Below, piece by piece: positions 49,909-59,509 of a DNA stretch of 64,000 nt. Under the pieces are notes generated by a model that was given only the letters and a program-made list of their open reading frames with translations, was not told where the DNA came from and did not search any database. The position numbers and the translations under genes are program-made. Source of the stretch: JACCYI01 sp963828075 (lineage in GTDB: Bacteria; Actinomycetota; Thermoleophilia; Solirubrobacterales; Solirubrobacteraceae); NCBI GenBank assembly GCA_963828075.1, contig CAWHDH010000021.1:1178001-1242000 (forward strand), in the 5' to 3' direction. The stretch's first letter is position 1. Each line of letters starts with the position of its first letter.

Positions 49909-51023
49909 GGGCCCTGTACCTCTCCGCCTTCGCACCCACGCTGGGAACGGGCCGCGCGCTGCGGACCTACACCTGCGTCCGCGCGCTCGCCGCGCTGGGG
50001 CCGGTCGACCTCGCGTACGTGCCGTGCGAGGGGCTCGGGCCGTCGCCGGAGTACCAGGCGATCGCGAACCTCGAGTTCATCGAGATCCGCCCGTCGCGGC
50101 GGGCGCGGCGGGCGCTGCGCTACGGCCGGACATTGCTCGCCGGAGTGCCGAACACCTACGCCCGCGGGGTCAGCCCCGAGCTCGTCGAGGTGGGGCGGCG
50201 GCTCGCGGGCCAGCCCGCGCGCTGCCGCGTCGTCGTCGGCGACCCCATCTCCTGGGTCGCGCTCGGCTCGCTCCCGCGCGAGCGTCCCGTGATCTACAAC
50301 GCCCACAACATCGAGTCCGAGCGGCGCCACGAGCGCCACGGCGCGAACCTGTGGGAGCACCTGATGATCCGCCGGCTCGAGCGCCAGATGCTGCGGACGG
50401 CGGCGGAGTCCTGGATGGTCAGCCGCGCCGACGTCGCCGCCGCCGCGCAGATCGCGCCCGCCGCGCGCCTGCGCTACGTCCCCAACGTCGTGCCCGCCGA
50501 GGAGATCCGTCCGCGGCGGAAGATGGGCGGCGGGCACACCGTCGCGATGATCGCCGACTTCTCCTATCCGCCCAACCGCAGCGGCCTCGGCTTCCTGCGC
50601 GACGACGTGATGCCGCGCGTGTGGAGGCAGCGGCCGGATGCGCGGCTGGTGCTCGTCGGCCGCGGGCTCGAGGAGGACGTCGCGACCGACCCGCGGATCG
50701 AGGTCCGCGGCTTCGTCGAGGACCTCAACGAGGCCTACGACGGGGCCGACTGCATCGCGGTCCCGCTGCTCGAGAGCGCGGGCACGCCGCTGAAGTTCGT
50801 CGAGGCGCTGGCATACGGCGTCCCGATCGTCGCCACCCCGCAGGCCGCCCGCGGGCTCGAGGCCGAGCCCGGGATCCACTACCGCGAGGGCGGCGACGCC
50901 GGCGACTTCGCGGAGGGGATCGTCGACGTCCTGCAGAACGGCGCGGCGGGGATGGTCCACCGGTCACGCGAGCTGGCGGAGGACGAGTACTCGATCCGCG
51001 CGCTCGCGGCTCGCATCGCATGA
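49905..51023 (+). CDS. GT4-family glycosyltransferase (paralogue of 42909)
   Basis: 372 residues. Starts MRALYLSAFAPTLGTGRAL and shares GPVDLAYVP, GPSPEYQAI, FNAHN/YNAHN-type and PPNRSGLGFL blocks with the protein at 42909-44033. The donor site region is DCIAVPLLESAGTPLKFVEALAYGVPIVATPQAARGLE. The two probably add related sugars or act in successive steps. Overlaps on both sides make it part of the 45927-51862 operon. Confidence 0.88.
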   Translation: MRALYLSAFAPTLGTGRALRTYTCVRALAALGPVDLAYVPCEGLGPSPEYQAIANLEFIEIRPSRRARRALRYGRTLLAGVPNTYARGVSPELVEVGRRLAGQPARCRVVVGDPISWVALGSLPRERPVIYNAHNIESERRHERHGANLWEHLMIRRLERQMLRTAAESWMVSRADVAAAAQIAPAARLRYVPNVVPAEEIRPRRKMGGGHTVAMIADFSYPPNRSGLGFLRDDVMPRVWRQRPDARLVLVGRGLEEDVATDPRIEVRGFVEDLNEAYDGADCIAVPLLESAGTPLKFVEALAYGVPIVATPQAARGLEAEPGIHYREGGDAGDFAEGIVDVLQNGAAGMVHRSRELAEDEYSIRALAARIA

Positions 51024-51862
51024 CCGCGCTGTCGTGGCTGGCCGGCGCGGCCGGAGCGGCCCGCGGGGAACGGCCGCCGTTCGCGCTCGCCTACCACGGC
51101 GTCGGGCCGATCGACTCCGGCGGGGATCCGCACGGCCTGATGATGCCGGTGCGACGCTTCGAGGCCCACCTCGACACGATCGCGGCGCGCGGCTACCGGC
51201 TCGTCCGGCTCTCCGAGCTCTGGGAGGCGATCGAGCAGGACCGGGCCGACGGCCTCGGCGCCATCACGATCGACGACGGGCTGGCCGACAGCATGGCCAC
51301 CGTCGCGGCGATCCTGACCGGCCGGGGCCTGACCGCGACGGTCTACATCCCCACCGGGCTGCTCGGCCGACCCCACCCGCACCTGCCGAGCGGGCAGCCG
51401 ATCGTCGACGCCGGCGAGGTTCGTGGGCTCGCCGCCGCCGGCTTCGAGATCGGCGGGCACACCGTCGACCATCCCGACCTGCGGCTGCTGCCCCAGGCCG
51501 AGGCGCTCGAGCAGATGCGCCGCTCGCGCGAGGCGCTCGAGGACCTCCTGTCGGAGCCGGTGACGAGCATGGCCTATCCGTTCGGCAGCTTCGACGAGCG
51601 CACGATCGCCGCCGCGGGCGAGGCGGGCTACCGGACGGCGTGCGGCTGCTCGGGGATCGCGCCGTGGCGCGCGCTGGCGCTCCCGCGCGAGCCTGCCTAC
51701 CCGACGACCTCCCCGTTCCGCCTGCGCGTCAAGATGGCCGGCCTCTACGGGCCGGCCCACGCTGCCTCGCGCCTGCGCAACCGACTGCGCCGGACCCGCG
51801 GCGAGCCGACGACGACGCGCGAGGACCGGCGGGCCGTCGTCCGCGAGCCCAGCGACTCCTAG
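51020..51862 (+). CDS. Polysaccharide deacetylase family protein
   Basis: 280 residues. NodB-like motifs: ITIDDGLADS (motif 1; the usual first Asp pair, with TIDDG for TFDDG), HTVDHPDL (metal-binding His pair), YPFGSFDE (motif 3), then a shortened C-terminus. It lacks a signal peptide, suggesting action on lipid-linked or cytosolic intermediates. It would remove N- or O-acetyl groups from the growing glycan. Last gene of its operon; its stop overlaps the convergent gene by three bases. Confidence 0.87.
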   Translation: MTALSWLAGAAGAARGERPPFALAYHGVGPIDSGGDPHGLMMPVRRFEAHLDTIAARGYRLVRLSELWEAIEQDRADGLGAITIDDGLADSMATVAAILTGRGLTATVYIPTGLLGRPHPHLPSGQPIVDAGEVRGLAAAGFEIGGHTVDHPDLRLLPQAEALEQMRRSREALEDLLSEPVTSMAYPFGSFDERTIAAAGEAGYRTACGCSGIAPWRALALPREPAYPTTSPFRLRVKMAGLYGPAHAASRLRNRLRRTRGEPTTTREDRRAVVREPSDS

Positions 51863-53079
51863 CGCTGACGAACCCCGCCAAGCGCCGCCACGGCGTCGTC
51901 CAGGAACCCGTCCATCGCCGCCAGGTAGGGCTCGAAGCCGAGCTCGCGGCCGTGGGCGAAGGCGCGCCCGACGCGCGCCGGCGTCTCCGGGTCGCGCAGC
52001 GCGCGGGCGAGCGCGTCGGCGGCCCCGTCGTGGTCGGCGCGCGCGAAGAACAGCGCGTGCTCCTCCTCGCGCAGCATCTCGGGGATCCCGCCGACCCGCG
52101 ACAGCACGGCGGGCACGCGGGCGAGCGCCGCCTCGGTGCAGACCAGCGGCGCCGGCTCCTCCCAGACCGACGGGACGATCCACGCCGCCGCGCGCCCGAT
52201 CTCGGCGAACAGCGGATCGCCCGCGAGCCGGCCGGCGAAGCGCACGTGGCGGGCGATGCCGAGCTCACCGGCAAGCCGTTCGAGCGCCACCGCATCCGGG
52301 CCGTCGCCGGCGAGCACCAGCGACGCGTCGACGTCGTGGCGCCGGCGCAGGGAGGCGAGCGCGCGGACGGCGACGTCCGCCCCCTTGGCGGCGTCGAGGC
52401 GACCGACGAAGAGCACCACCGGCGGGACCACGGGGTCGCGCTCGACCCGCTCGAACTCCGCCGTCCGCGCGTTGCTCGGATAGATGAGCGCCTCGTGGAC
52501 GGCGCGCAGTGAGTCCGGGACGCCGGCGCGGTCGCGGACCGCCTCGGCGTTCCAGCAGATCGCCGCCGGGACCTGCCGCTCGGTCTCGATGCGCAGCTCG
52601 GGATGCCGGTTGGCGAGGCGCATCGCGCGCGCCCAGATGCCGCGCACCCCGCGCTCGCCCGGCGTCAGGTGCCGCAGGAAGACGTCCTCGTGATCGAGCC
52701 CACCGAACCAGTGCTCGCACACCCGGAAGGCGAGCGGGATCCCGCTGAGCGCGAGCACGCGCAGCCCCGCGTACGGCAGCTGGGCGCCGTTCCAGACGTA
52801 GACGAGCTCCGGCCGCACCTCCTCGAGCGTCGCGCGCACGACCCGCACGGCGCGCAGCGACAGCTCGGGCGCGCGCAGCGAGTCGACCTTCTTGTGCCGC
52901 ACGAACGGCATCCGGCGCAGCACCCAAGGCTCGTCCGGCGCGCGCTCTCGCTCGCGCACGGACGTCAGGACCGTCACGTCGTGCGTGGCTCGCATGTGCT
53001 CCACGACGTCCCGGCACTCGACCTCGTAGCCGCCGACCACCACCGGCGGATAGAGGTTGTTGACGACCAGGACCCGCAA
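51859..53079 (-). CDS. GT4-family glycosyltransferase
   Basis: 406 residues. TTG at 53079 is taken as start because the GT-B N-terminal strand LRVLVVNNLYPPVVVGGYEVECRDV begins right there; an upstream start would add residues unlike the family. The C-domain has VLFVGRLDAAKGADVAVRAL and IVPSVWEEPAPLVCTEAALARVPAVLSRVGGIPEML, the GT4 donor motif (E-x-P-x6-E). Probably cotranscribed with the two GT genes upstream on the same strand. Confidence 0.88.
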   Translation of the reverse strand: MRVLVVNNLYPPVVVGGYEVECRDVVEHMRATHDVTVLTSVRERERAPDEPWVLRRMPFVRHKKVDSLRAPELSLRAVRVVRATLEEVRPELVYVWNGAQLPYAGLRVLALSGIPLAFRVCEHWFGGLDHEDVFLRHLTPGERGVRGIWARAMRLANRHPELRIETERQVPAAICWNAEAVRDRAGVPDSLRAVHEALIYPSNARTAEFERVERDPVVPPVVLFVGRLDAAKGADVAVRALASLRRRHDVDASLVLAGDGPDAVALERLAGELGIARHVRFAGRLAGDPLFAEIGRAAAWIVPSVWEEPAPLVCTEAALARVPAVLSRVGGIPEMLREEEHALFFARADHDGAADALARALRDPETPARVGRAFAHGRELGFEPYLAAMDGFLDDAVAALGGVRQR

Positions 53080-53111
53080 GGTCCGCGAGTATAGGTTTCG
53101 CCGGGTGACGC

Positions 53112-54236
53112 TCAGCCCGAGCTGCCGCCGGCCGCGGCCGCCAGCAGCTCGACGAGCTCGGCGGTCTGGCGACGCCCGTCCCACATCGCCTCGCAGCGAG
53201 CGCGGGCGGCGGCGCCGAGGGCGCGGCGGCGGGACTCGTCGGCGAGCAGGCCCTCGATCGCCTCGCGCAGCGCCGGGCGATCGCCGCGCTCGACGAGCAC
53301 GCCGGCACGGCCGTCGTCGAGCAGCTCCTCGATCGCCCCCACGCGCGAGCCGACGGCCGCCGCTCCGCAGGCCATCGCCTCGCGCAACGCCCACGGGGAG
53401 GAGTCGCCGTACGTGGGCAGCGCGAACACATCGGCCTGCTGATGGAGCTCGACCAGGCGCGGGTCGTCGGGCTTGAGGCGGTGCACGCGCACCCCGGGGC
53501 GATCGACGACGCCGGAGGTGGTGACCAGGTCGAGGTCGACCGCACGCCCGAGCAGCGGGTCGAGGGCCGCCAGGAGATCCTCGCCGCCCTTCTCGGCGAA
53601 GCGGCCGCCGACGAACAGCACCCGCGGCCGTTCGCGCGGCTCGCGCTCAGCCGCGGGGTGGAACCGCTCGAGGTCGAAGCCGGGGTCGTGGCGCACGACC
53701 CGGGCACCCGGACAGGAGGCCCGCACGCCGTCCTCGGCCCACGCCGACCACGCGAGCACGGTGTGCGCAGCGCCGAACACGCGGCGCTCGACGGCCAGGC
53801 TCGGGCGCATCGACAGGCGGCCGGCGAGCGTCATCGGGTGCCAGATCTCGAGCTCGCGCCATTCCCGCACCGTCGCGTCGACCGAGACGACTGTCGGGAC
53901 GCGTCGCATCACGTCGAGCAGCCCCATGGCGATCGAGTGGCTGTGGACGTGCAGGACGTCGACGGCCTCACGCTTGAGCTCGCGCAGCAGCAGCCGCCGG
54001 GCGCGCGCCGCCTGGACCGCATGCCAGCGCAGCATCTGCAGGTCCAGATCCCAGCGCGACAGCGGGGGCAGGCCGAGCGCCAGCCGGTATGCGAGCCCGC
54101 TCAGCGGCTCCATCGAGCAGAAGCGCGCGTGCACGTCGGCGACGCCGCCCATCCGCTGGCTGAGTGCGTCGGCCATCGCGCCGTGGCCGAGCATCTCGGC
54201 GCCGACCGCCCCCTCGTTGAGGAACAGCGCGCGCAC
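53112..54236 (-). CDS. GT4-family glycosyltransferase
   Basis: 374 residues, GTG start. N-domain MRALFLNEGAVGAEMLGHGAMADALS and DVLHVHSHSIAMGLL; C-domain VLFVGGRFAEKGGEDLLAAL, then ADVFALPTYGDSSPWALREAMACGAAAVGSRVGAIEELL with the donor-binding Glu. It begins 3 bases after the end of the next GT gene, so the two are coupled. Specific sugar unknown. Confidence 0.87.
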   Translation of the reverse strand: MRALFLNEGAVGAEMLGHGAMADALSQRMGGVADVHARFCSMEPLSGLAYRLALGLPPLSRWDLDLQMLRWHAVQAARARRLLLRELKREAVDVLHVHSHSIAMGLLDVMRRVPTVVSVDATVREWRELEIWHPMTLAGRLSMRPSLAVERRVFGAAHTVLAWSAWAEDGVRASCPGARVVRHDPGFDLERFHPAAEREPRERPRVLFVGGRFAEKGGEDLLAALDPLLGRAVDLDLVTTSGVVDRPGVRVHRLKPDDPRLVELHQQADVFALPTYGDSSPWALREAMACGAAAVGSRVGAIEELLDDGRAGVLVERGDRPALREAIEGLLADESRRRALGAAARARCEAMWDGRRQTAELVELLAAAAGGSSG

Positions 54237-54239
54237 GGC

Positions 54240-55430
54240 TCACCCCTCCGCCGGCAGGAACGGGGCGAGCTCCTCGAGGTCGACCCCCGGCGGCGCGAGC
54301 GCGCGGATCAGGCGCTCCGCGACCGCGAGCCAGGTGAACAGCGGCGCGCGCTCCCGGGCCAGGGCGCCGAGCCGGGCGGCCTCCTCGGGATGGGCCAGCC
54401 GGCGCAGGGCGGCCGTGAGCGCGTCGTCGTCGCCGGGAGGCACGACCATCCCGGCGTCGCCGATCACCGTCGCCGCGCCGCCCTCGGTCGTCCCGATCGA
54501 CGCGATGCCGGCGGCCTGCGCCTCCGCGTAGACGATGCCGGCGGGCTCGTGGCGGGACGGCATCACGAACACCGTCGCGAGGCCGAAGAGCTCCTCGACC
54601 TGCCGGCGCCCGGCGGGATCGGCCAGCGACAGCACGCCGTGGCCCGTGACCCCCGGGAGGTCGAGCGGCGGATGACCCCCGACGACGTCCAGCCGCGCGT
54701 CGGGCAGCGCCTCGCGCAACCGCGCGAACGCCCGCAGGACCGCGTCGCCGTTCTTGCGCTCCCAGTCGCCGCCGACGAACAGCGCCCGGGGGACCGACCA
54801 GTCGCGGTCTGGACACGGCGGCTCGTGGTTGCGCCCCACGCCGACGACGTGCACCTTGCCGGGCGGCAGGCCGTGGTCGGTGAGCGCCGAGCGGGCGGCC
54901 CAGTGGCTCATGAACGTGCAGGCGCGGGCCCGCGCGTAGCGACGCGACGCACCGGCGGCGGCTCGCTTGATCCGCTCCGGCGTGGCGGCCTCGAGCCAGT
55001 GCCAGTCATAGGCGCGGGTCGACTGCAGGAACGTCGAGTCCTCGATCGTCACGAACGGCACGCGCGGCGGCAGGCCGAAGTCGCTCCCGTACTGGACCAC
55101 CCCGTCGAACTCCCCCGCCCGGGCAAGCCGCGCGTGGACGGCGAGCGTCCGCGCGACCGGCATCGAGGGGTGCATCAGCGACTGATGGCGCAGGCGCCGC
55201 CGGTGCGCCCGCAGGTCGCCCGCGTGCCATGGGCGCAGGCCGGCGGCGACGAGGCCGCGCTCGAACCACACCTGCCCGCCCGGGCCCAGGTCCCCTCGCA
55301 GCGGGATCGCGTCCGCCCCGGTGGCGCGCAGAGCAGCGAGGATGGCCGCGGGGCTCCCCGAGTACTGGGCGGGGTCGGCGGGGTCGCCCGCGCAGGCGAC
55401 GCCGAGGCGCAGGGGCTGGGCGATGGCCAT
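54240..55430 (-). CDS. GT4-family glycosyltransferase
   Basis: 396 residues from ATG 55430. The C-domain is typical GT4: ALFVGGDWERKNGDAVLRAFARLREALPDARLDVVGG and FVMPSRHEPAGIVYAEAQAAGIASIGTTEGGAATVIG (E-P-A-G-I-V-x-x-E). The N-domain (GVACAGDPADPAQYSGSPAAILAALRATGADA) is less typical. It is divergent from the flippase gene with very little space between starts, so promoters probably overlap coding sequence. Confidence 0.87.
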   Translation of the reverse strand: MAIAQPLRLGVACAGDPADPAQYSGSPAAILAALRATGADAIPLRGDLGPGGQVWFERGLVAAGLRPWHAGDLRAHRRRLRHQSLMHPSMPVARTLAVHARLARAGEFDGVVQYGSDFGLPPRVPFVTIEDSTFLQSTRAYDWHWLEAATPERIKRAAAGASRRYARARACTFMSHWAARSALTDHGLPPGKVHVVGVGRNHEPPCPDRDWSVPRALFVGGDWERKNGDAVLRAFARLREALPDARLDVVGGHPPLDLPGVTGHGVLSLADPAGRRQVEELFGLATVFVMPSRHEPAGIVYAEAQAAGIASIGTTEGGAATVIGDAGMVVPPGDDDALTAALRRLAHPEEAARLGALARERAPLFTWLAVAERLIRALAPPGVDLEELAPFLPAEG

Positions 55431-55476
55431 CGAGGCGTGGAGACTAGATGCCGATGACCTTCGGGTGGCCGCGAGC

Positions 55477-56928
55477 GTGACGACCGGGCAGGGCGTCCAG
55501 CAACGCGCCGCCGTGCGCGACGTCGGCGTCCAGGTCGCCGGCCGCGCGCTGAACCTGGCGCTCGGCGTGGTCGTCACCGCGCTGGTGGCCCGGACGCTCG
55601 GGAACGCCGCGTACGGACAGTGGGCGACGATCTTCGCCGTCCTCGGCATCGCCGGCGAACTGGCGAGCTTTGGCTTCACAGGCGTCGCCGTGCGCCAGGC
55701 GGCCACCGACCCGGGGCGCGAGAACGCGTGGATCGGCGCCCTGGTGACCCTCCAGGCATTGACCTGCGCGCTGGTGGTGCCCATCTGCGCGGCGGTGCTC
55801 CTGCTCGTGGCGAAATCGGCGGAGATGCGGGTGGCCTCGCTCGTGCTGCTCGGCACGGTCCTGCTGATCGTCCCCAACTCCATGCGCGCCATCTTCCAGA
55901 TCCGGATGCGCAACGGCATCCCGGTGGGGGTCACCACCCTCAACAGCCTCCTGTGGGCGGGCGCCGTCGTCGTGCTGGCCGTGGGCGGGAGCGGACTGGT
56001 CGGCTTCGCCATCGCCTTCGTCGCCGTCGCGGTGCTCACGAGCACGGTCGAAGCGGTGCTGGCGATCCGCCTCATGGGCGTGCGCCTGCGCGGCACGCGG
56101 GGTCTGTGGGGCGAGCTGCTGCGCATCGGCGTGCCCGTTGGTGCGGGGACGTTGATGATCGTCGCCTACGCTCGGATCGACCAGATCATGGTCTTCGAGC
56201 TCGCGGGTGCCCGGGAGGCCGGGCTGTACGGCGCTGCCTACCGGATCCTCGACCAGGCCCACTTCATCCCCTTCTCCATCATCGTCACCCTCGCCCCCAT
56301 CACCGCTGCCAGCGCGGCCGTCGACCCCGAGCGGCTGTGGCGGATCGTGGTGCTCGCGGCCCGGGTGCTGCTCATGGTCTCGCTGGGCGGGCTGGCGGTG
56401 GCGCTGGCCGTCGCCGAGCCGTTCATGGCGCTCGTGTTCGGCGAGGGGTACCGCGAGGCGGGGGCGGCGCTGCCCGTCCTTGCCGGCGCGTTCGTGTTCA
56501 TGTGCCTCGGCTACCTGTCGGGCAATCTGGTCCTCGTCTTCCGCCTGCAGAAGCAGTTCCTGGCGCTCGCGGCGGCGGGCCTCGCGCTCAACGTCGGGCT
56601 CAACCTGCTGCTGATCCCCCGCTACGGCTACGTGGCGGCCGCCTGGACGACGCTGCTCACGGAAGTGGCGGTCGTCATCCCGGCGCTCACCCTCGGCCTG
56701 CTCCGACTGCCCCGGCGGATCCCCTTCGCGCCGTTCGCGCGGATCCTCGCGGCGGCCTGCGGGCTCACGCTCGGCATCCAGGCGCTCAGGGCGGTCGGGG
56801 TGCCGGTGCTGGTCACGCTCGTCCTCGCCGGTCCCCTGTACCTCGGCCTGCTGCTCACCACGCGCGGCCTCGACATGGCGCAGCTGCGCTCAGCGACCGA
56901 CGCCCTGCTGAAGAAGGGCCGGGGGTGA
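55477..56928 (+). CDS. Polysaccharide flippase (Wzx/MurJ-like)
   Basis: 483 residues from GTG 55477; an ATG at 55423 in the same frame is an alternative that would overlap the divergent gene. About 12-14 membrane helices, with the family start VQVAGRALNLALGVVVTALVARTLGNAAYGQWATIFAVLGI and ARIDQIMVFELAGAREAGLYGAAYRI. It would move lipid-linked repeat units across the membrane before polymerisation. The stop overlaps the following gene (GTGA). Confidence 0.88.
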   Translation: MTTGQGVQQRAAVRDVGVQVAGRALNLALGVVVTALVARTLGNAAYGQWATIFAVLGIAGELASFGFTGVAVRQAATDPGRENAWIGALVTLQALTCALVVPICAAVLLLVAKSAEMRVASLVLLGTVLLIVPNSMRAIFQIRMRNGIPVGVTTLNSLLWAGAVVVLAVGGSGLVGFAIAFVAVAVLTSTVEAVLAIRLMGVRLRGTRGLWGELLRIGVPVGAGTLMIVAYARIDQIMVFELAGAREAGLYGAAYRILDQAHFIPFSIIVTLAPITAASAAVDPERLWRIVVLAARVLLMVSLGGLAVALAVAEPFMALVFGEGYREAGAALPVLAGAFVFMCLGYLSGNLVLVFRLQKQFLALAAAGLALNVGLNLLLIPRYGYVAAAWTTLLTEVAVVIPALTLGLLRLPRRIPFAPFARILAAACGLTLGIQALRAVGVPVLVTLVLAGPLYLGLLLTTRGLDMAQLRSATDALLKKGRG

Positions 56929-58064
56929 GGCGCATCGCGCGCCGCGGGCTCGCCGCCCTGGCCGCGATCACCATGCTCGCCGCCACCGCGTGCGACCTCG
57001 GCGACGCCCGCCCGCGCGTCCCCGTACGGGCCGATGCCGTCCGCGCGGGCCTCAGCATCGGGATCGCCGTCAACCTGCGCGAGGGCAGCCTCGAATACCG
57101 GCGCTCGATCGCCCGCATGGCGCGCCGCGCGGGCGTGCACACCGTCCGCGACGAGCTGCGCTGGGACACCATCGAACGGCGGCCGGGCGTCTATGACTGG
57201 CGCGAGCCCGACGCGATCTTCACGCTCGCCGCGGAGCAGGGCCTGCGCGTCCTGCCGCTGCTCGACAAGGCGCCGGGGTGGGCGACCGGCCGGCGCCGCG
57301 GGAGCTACGACATCATGCCCCGCGACCCCGCCACCTTCGCGGCGTTCGCGGCCCGCGCCGTCGCCCGCTACGGCGCCGGCGGGCGGTTCTGGCGGGAGCG
57401 GCCGCATCTGAAGGGCTGGCTCGCGCCGACGTGGTTCGAGCTGTTCAACGAGCCCTACGGCCTCGCGCCGCACGAGGGTGGCCCGGAGATCGCGGCGTAC
57501 GCGCGCACCGTCGCGGCCGGGGTCGCCGCCGCGCGGTTGCAACGCACCGGCGCGCGCTTCCTCATCGCCGCCGAGCTGACCGCCACCGGCCCTGGCGGCG
57601 AGGTTCCGTGGCTCGACGGCCTGTACGACGCCGTCCCCGGCTTCGGCGCCTTCTTCGACGGGATCGCGGTGCACCCGTACGCCGGCCCGCAGGCCCCGGC
57701 GCGCTACACCCCCGGGCGCGGCGACCGCTACCAGACGCGCCGCATCGAGCGGCTCCGGGAGATCCTCGTGCGCCGCGGCGATGGCGCCAAGCCCGTCTGG
57801 ATCACCGAGATCGGCTGGTCCACCTGCCCGGCCTCGCCCGCCTGCGTCTCCGAGCGCCGCCAGGCGCTCCACCTCGCCCAGCTCTTCCGCCTCGCGTCGC
57901 GTTCATGGCCGTGGGTGTCGGGCGTCGTCGTCTACTCGATGGCGGACCACGGAGCCCCGCGCACAGACAAGGAGGGCTGGTTCGGCCTCGTCCGCGACGG
58001 CCGGGCCAAGCCGGCCTGGTCGGTCGTGCAGCAGGTCACGCGGGCGCCGCTGCGGGCTCCGTAG
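56925..58064 (+). CDS. Secreted lipoprotein glycoside hydrolase (clan GH-A-like)
   Basis: 379 residues, GTG start. Lipoprotein signal with lipobox LAATAC at the end of the first 22 residues. A TIM-barrel follows: WDTIERRPGVYDWREPD, the acid/base Glu in WFELFNEP and the nucleophile Glu in VWITEIGWST, the pattern of GH39/GH5-type enzymes. It should act outside the cell, anchored in the membrane, on the locus's own polymer or on related glycans. Coupled to the flippase gene, and convergent (29-base overlap) with the ligase gene. Confidence 0.82.
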   Translation: MRRIARRGLAALAAITMLAATACDLGDARPRVPVRADAVRAGLSIGIAVNLREGSLEYRRSIARMARRAGVHTVRDELRWDTIERRPGVYDWREPDAIFTLAAEQGLRVLPLLDKAPGWATGRRRGSYDIMPRDPATFAAFAARAVARYGAGGRFWRERPHLKGWLAPTWFELFNEPYGLAPHEGGPEIAAYARTVAAGVAAARLQRTGARFLIAAELTATGPGGEVPWLDGLYDAVPGFGAFFDGIAVHPYAGPQAPARYTPGRGDRYQTRRIERLREILVRRGDGAKPVWITEIGWSTCPASPACVSERRQALHLAQLFRLASRSWPWVSGVVVYSMADHGAPRTDKEGWFGLVRDGRAKPAWSVVQQVTRAPLRAP

Positions 58065-59475
58065 TCTCGCGCGCCTCCCGGTAGAGCAGGGAGAGCAGCC
58101 CGAACTGGGCGCCCAGGATCACGGTGAAGCGACCGTCCACGCCGGTGAAGGACGCCGTGAGCTCGCCGGCGACGAGCGCGAGCAGGCAGGCGCACGAGGC
58201 CAGCCCCAGCACCGAGGCGAGCGGGTCGGGATGGCGGCGGAAGACACGGTACCCGGCGACCGCGCCGCCCACCAGCAGCGAGAGATAGGCGAGCGGGCCG
58301 AGGATGCCGAGCTTGAGCCAGAACCACAGGACGGCCATGTGGTTGTACTGGCGGGAGTCCGACGACCCGGTCTTGGGCAGCGGATGCCGGGCCGCCCACG
58401 GGACGCCGATGCCGAGCCCGGCGATCGGATGGCGGCGGATCTCCTCGACGACGTTCTGGCGCTCGCTGATGCGGTAGCGGTCGTCGCGGCTGGCCGAGAT
58501 CTCGGTGGGCGACAGGCTCTTCGCGCGATCGACCACCGGCCCCTGAAAGCCGGCGCCAGCGCCCGAGTTCACTAGCAGCGCGATCCCGCCGGCGACCAGC
58601 AGCGCGACCGGCACGGCGAAGCGCCGCTGCAGACGCGTCGCGCCGAGGACGACGACGGCGAGCAGGGAGAGCGCCGCCATGATCCAGAACGCGCGACGGT
58701 AGGACAGCGCCAGCGCGAGCGCGGCGAGCGGCCACAGCGCGATCGTCCAGGCGGGCAGCCGCGCCCGGCGCAGGACGCCGGCGGCGATGATCGCGAGCAG
58801 CAGCACCAGCAGCCAGTTCGGCGTCGACTCGTAGTAGGTGATGTGCGTGCCGTTGGCCTCCTCCGGCCCGAGCCCCACGACCGCGGCCATCACGCCCGTG
58901 ACCGCCTTGAGCGCCACGAGCACGGCCGCCGCCCCCACCAGGAACCGGAACTGGTGGCGGGTGTGGATCACCGCCACCACGAGCATCGGCGTGACCACCA
59001 GGTACGCGAGCACGAGCAGGGTGCCGAGCAGGCGCGTCCGGTCCGCCCCGGCGAAGTACCCGGTCACGGCCCCCCAGGCCATCCCGGTGACCAGCAGCGC
59101 GAGCGGCACGGCGACGAACCCGACGAGCGCCGGCGCCGAGCGCCGCCGGACGCAGTCGACCGCGACGATCGCCGCGACGGCCAGGTAGAGGAGGTCGAAC
59201 GGCTGCAGGCCGGGGACGATCGGCTCGAACAAGCGCGAGGTCGGCATGAAGCTCTCCTCGTCGGCTTCGGCGATCACCGCGAAGGCGAGCAGCAGCCCGA
59301 GCGCGACGTCCGGTCGGCGCAGCAGCAGGGCGCCGGCGGCGATCGCAGGCGGGAGCGCCAGCGCGACCGGACCGACCCGCGCCGAGGCCGCGAGCGTCAT
59401 GACCGCGATGCCCGCCGCCACGATGACCCACAGCGCGGCGGACGAGCGGGGGCGCGACAGGCCGGCCGTGGTCAC
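58036..59475 (-). CDS. O-antigen ligase/polymerase-like membrane protein (Wzy/WaaL type)
   Basis: 479 residues from GTG 59475. About 12 hydrophobic segments with one large outside loop (about 320-390) carrying DDRYRISERQNVVEEIRRHPIAGLGIGVPWAARHPLP, the R..W.....I...P..G.G motif of the Wzy_C domain. It would polymerise repeat units or join the chain to its anchor. Cotranscribed behind the secreted glycosidase at 59510, 34 bases upstream. Confidence 0.87.
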   Translation of the reverse strand: MTTAGLSRPRSSAALWVIVAAGIAVMTLAASARVGPVALALPPAIAAGALLLRRPDVALGLLLAFAVIAEADEESFMPTSRLFEPIVPGLQPFDLLYLAVAAIVAVDCVRRRSAPALVGFVAVPLALLVTGMAWGAVTGYFAGADRTRLLGTLLVLAYLVVTPMLVVAVIHTRHQFRFLVGAAAVLVALKAVTGVMAAVVGLGPEEANGTHITYYESTPNWLLVLLLAIIAAGVLRRARLPAWTIALWPLAALALALSYRRAFWIMAALSLLAVVVLGATRLQRRFAVPVALLVAGGIALLVNSGAGAGFQGPVVDRAKSLSPTEISASRDDRYRISERQNVVEEIRRHPIAGLGIGVPWAARHPLPKTGSSDSRQYNHMAVLWFWLKLGILGPLAYLSLLVGGAVAGYRVFRRHPDPLASVLGLASCACLLALVAGELTASFTGVDGRFTVILGAQFGLLSLLYREARETTEPAAAPA

Positions 59476-59509
59476 CGGGCGAGTGTAGGCCCGCCCCGCG
59501 TCCCAGGCG

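Noticed and set aside
42909..51862. Complete exosortase/PEP-CTERM system
   Set aside because: Hydrolases and sugar transferases resemble exosortase-associated types, but no exosortase membrane protein and no PEP-CTERM tails are visible in the window.
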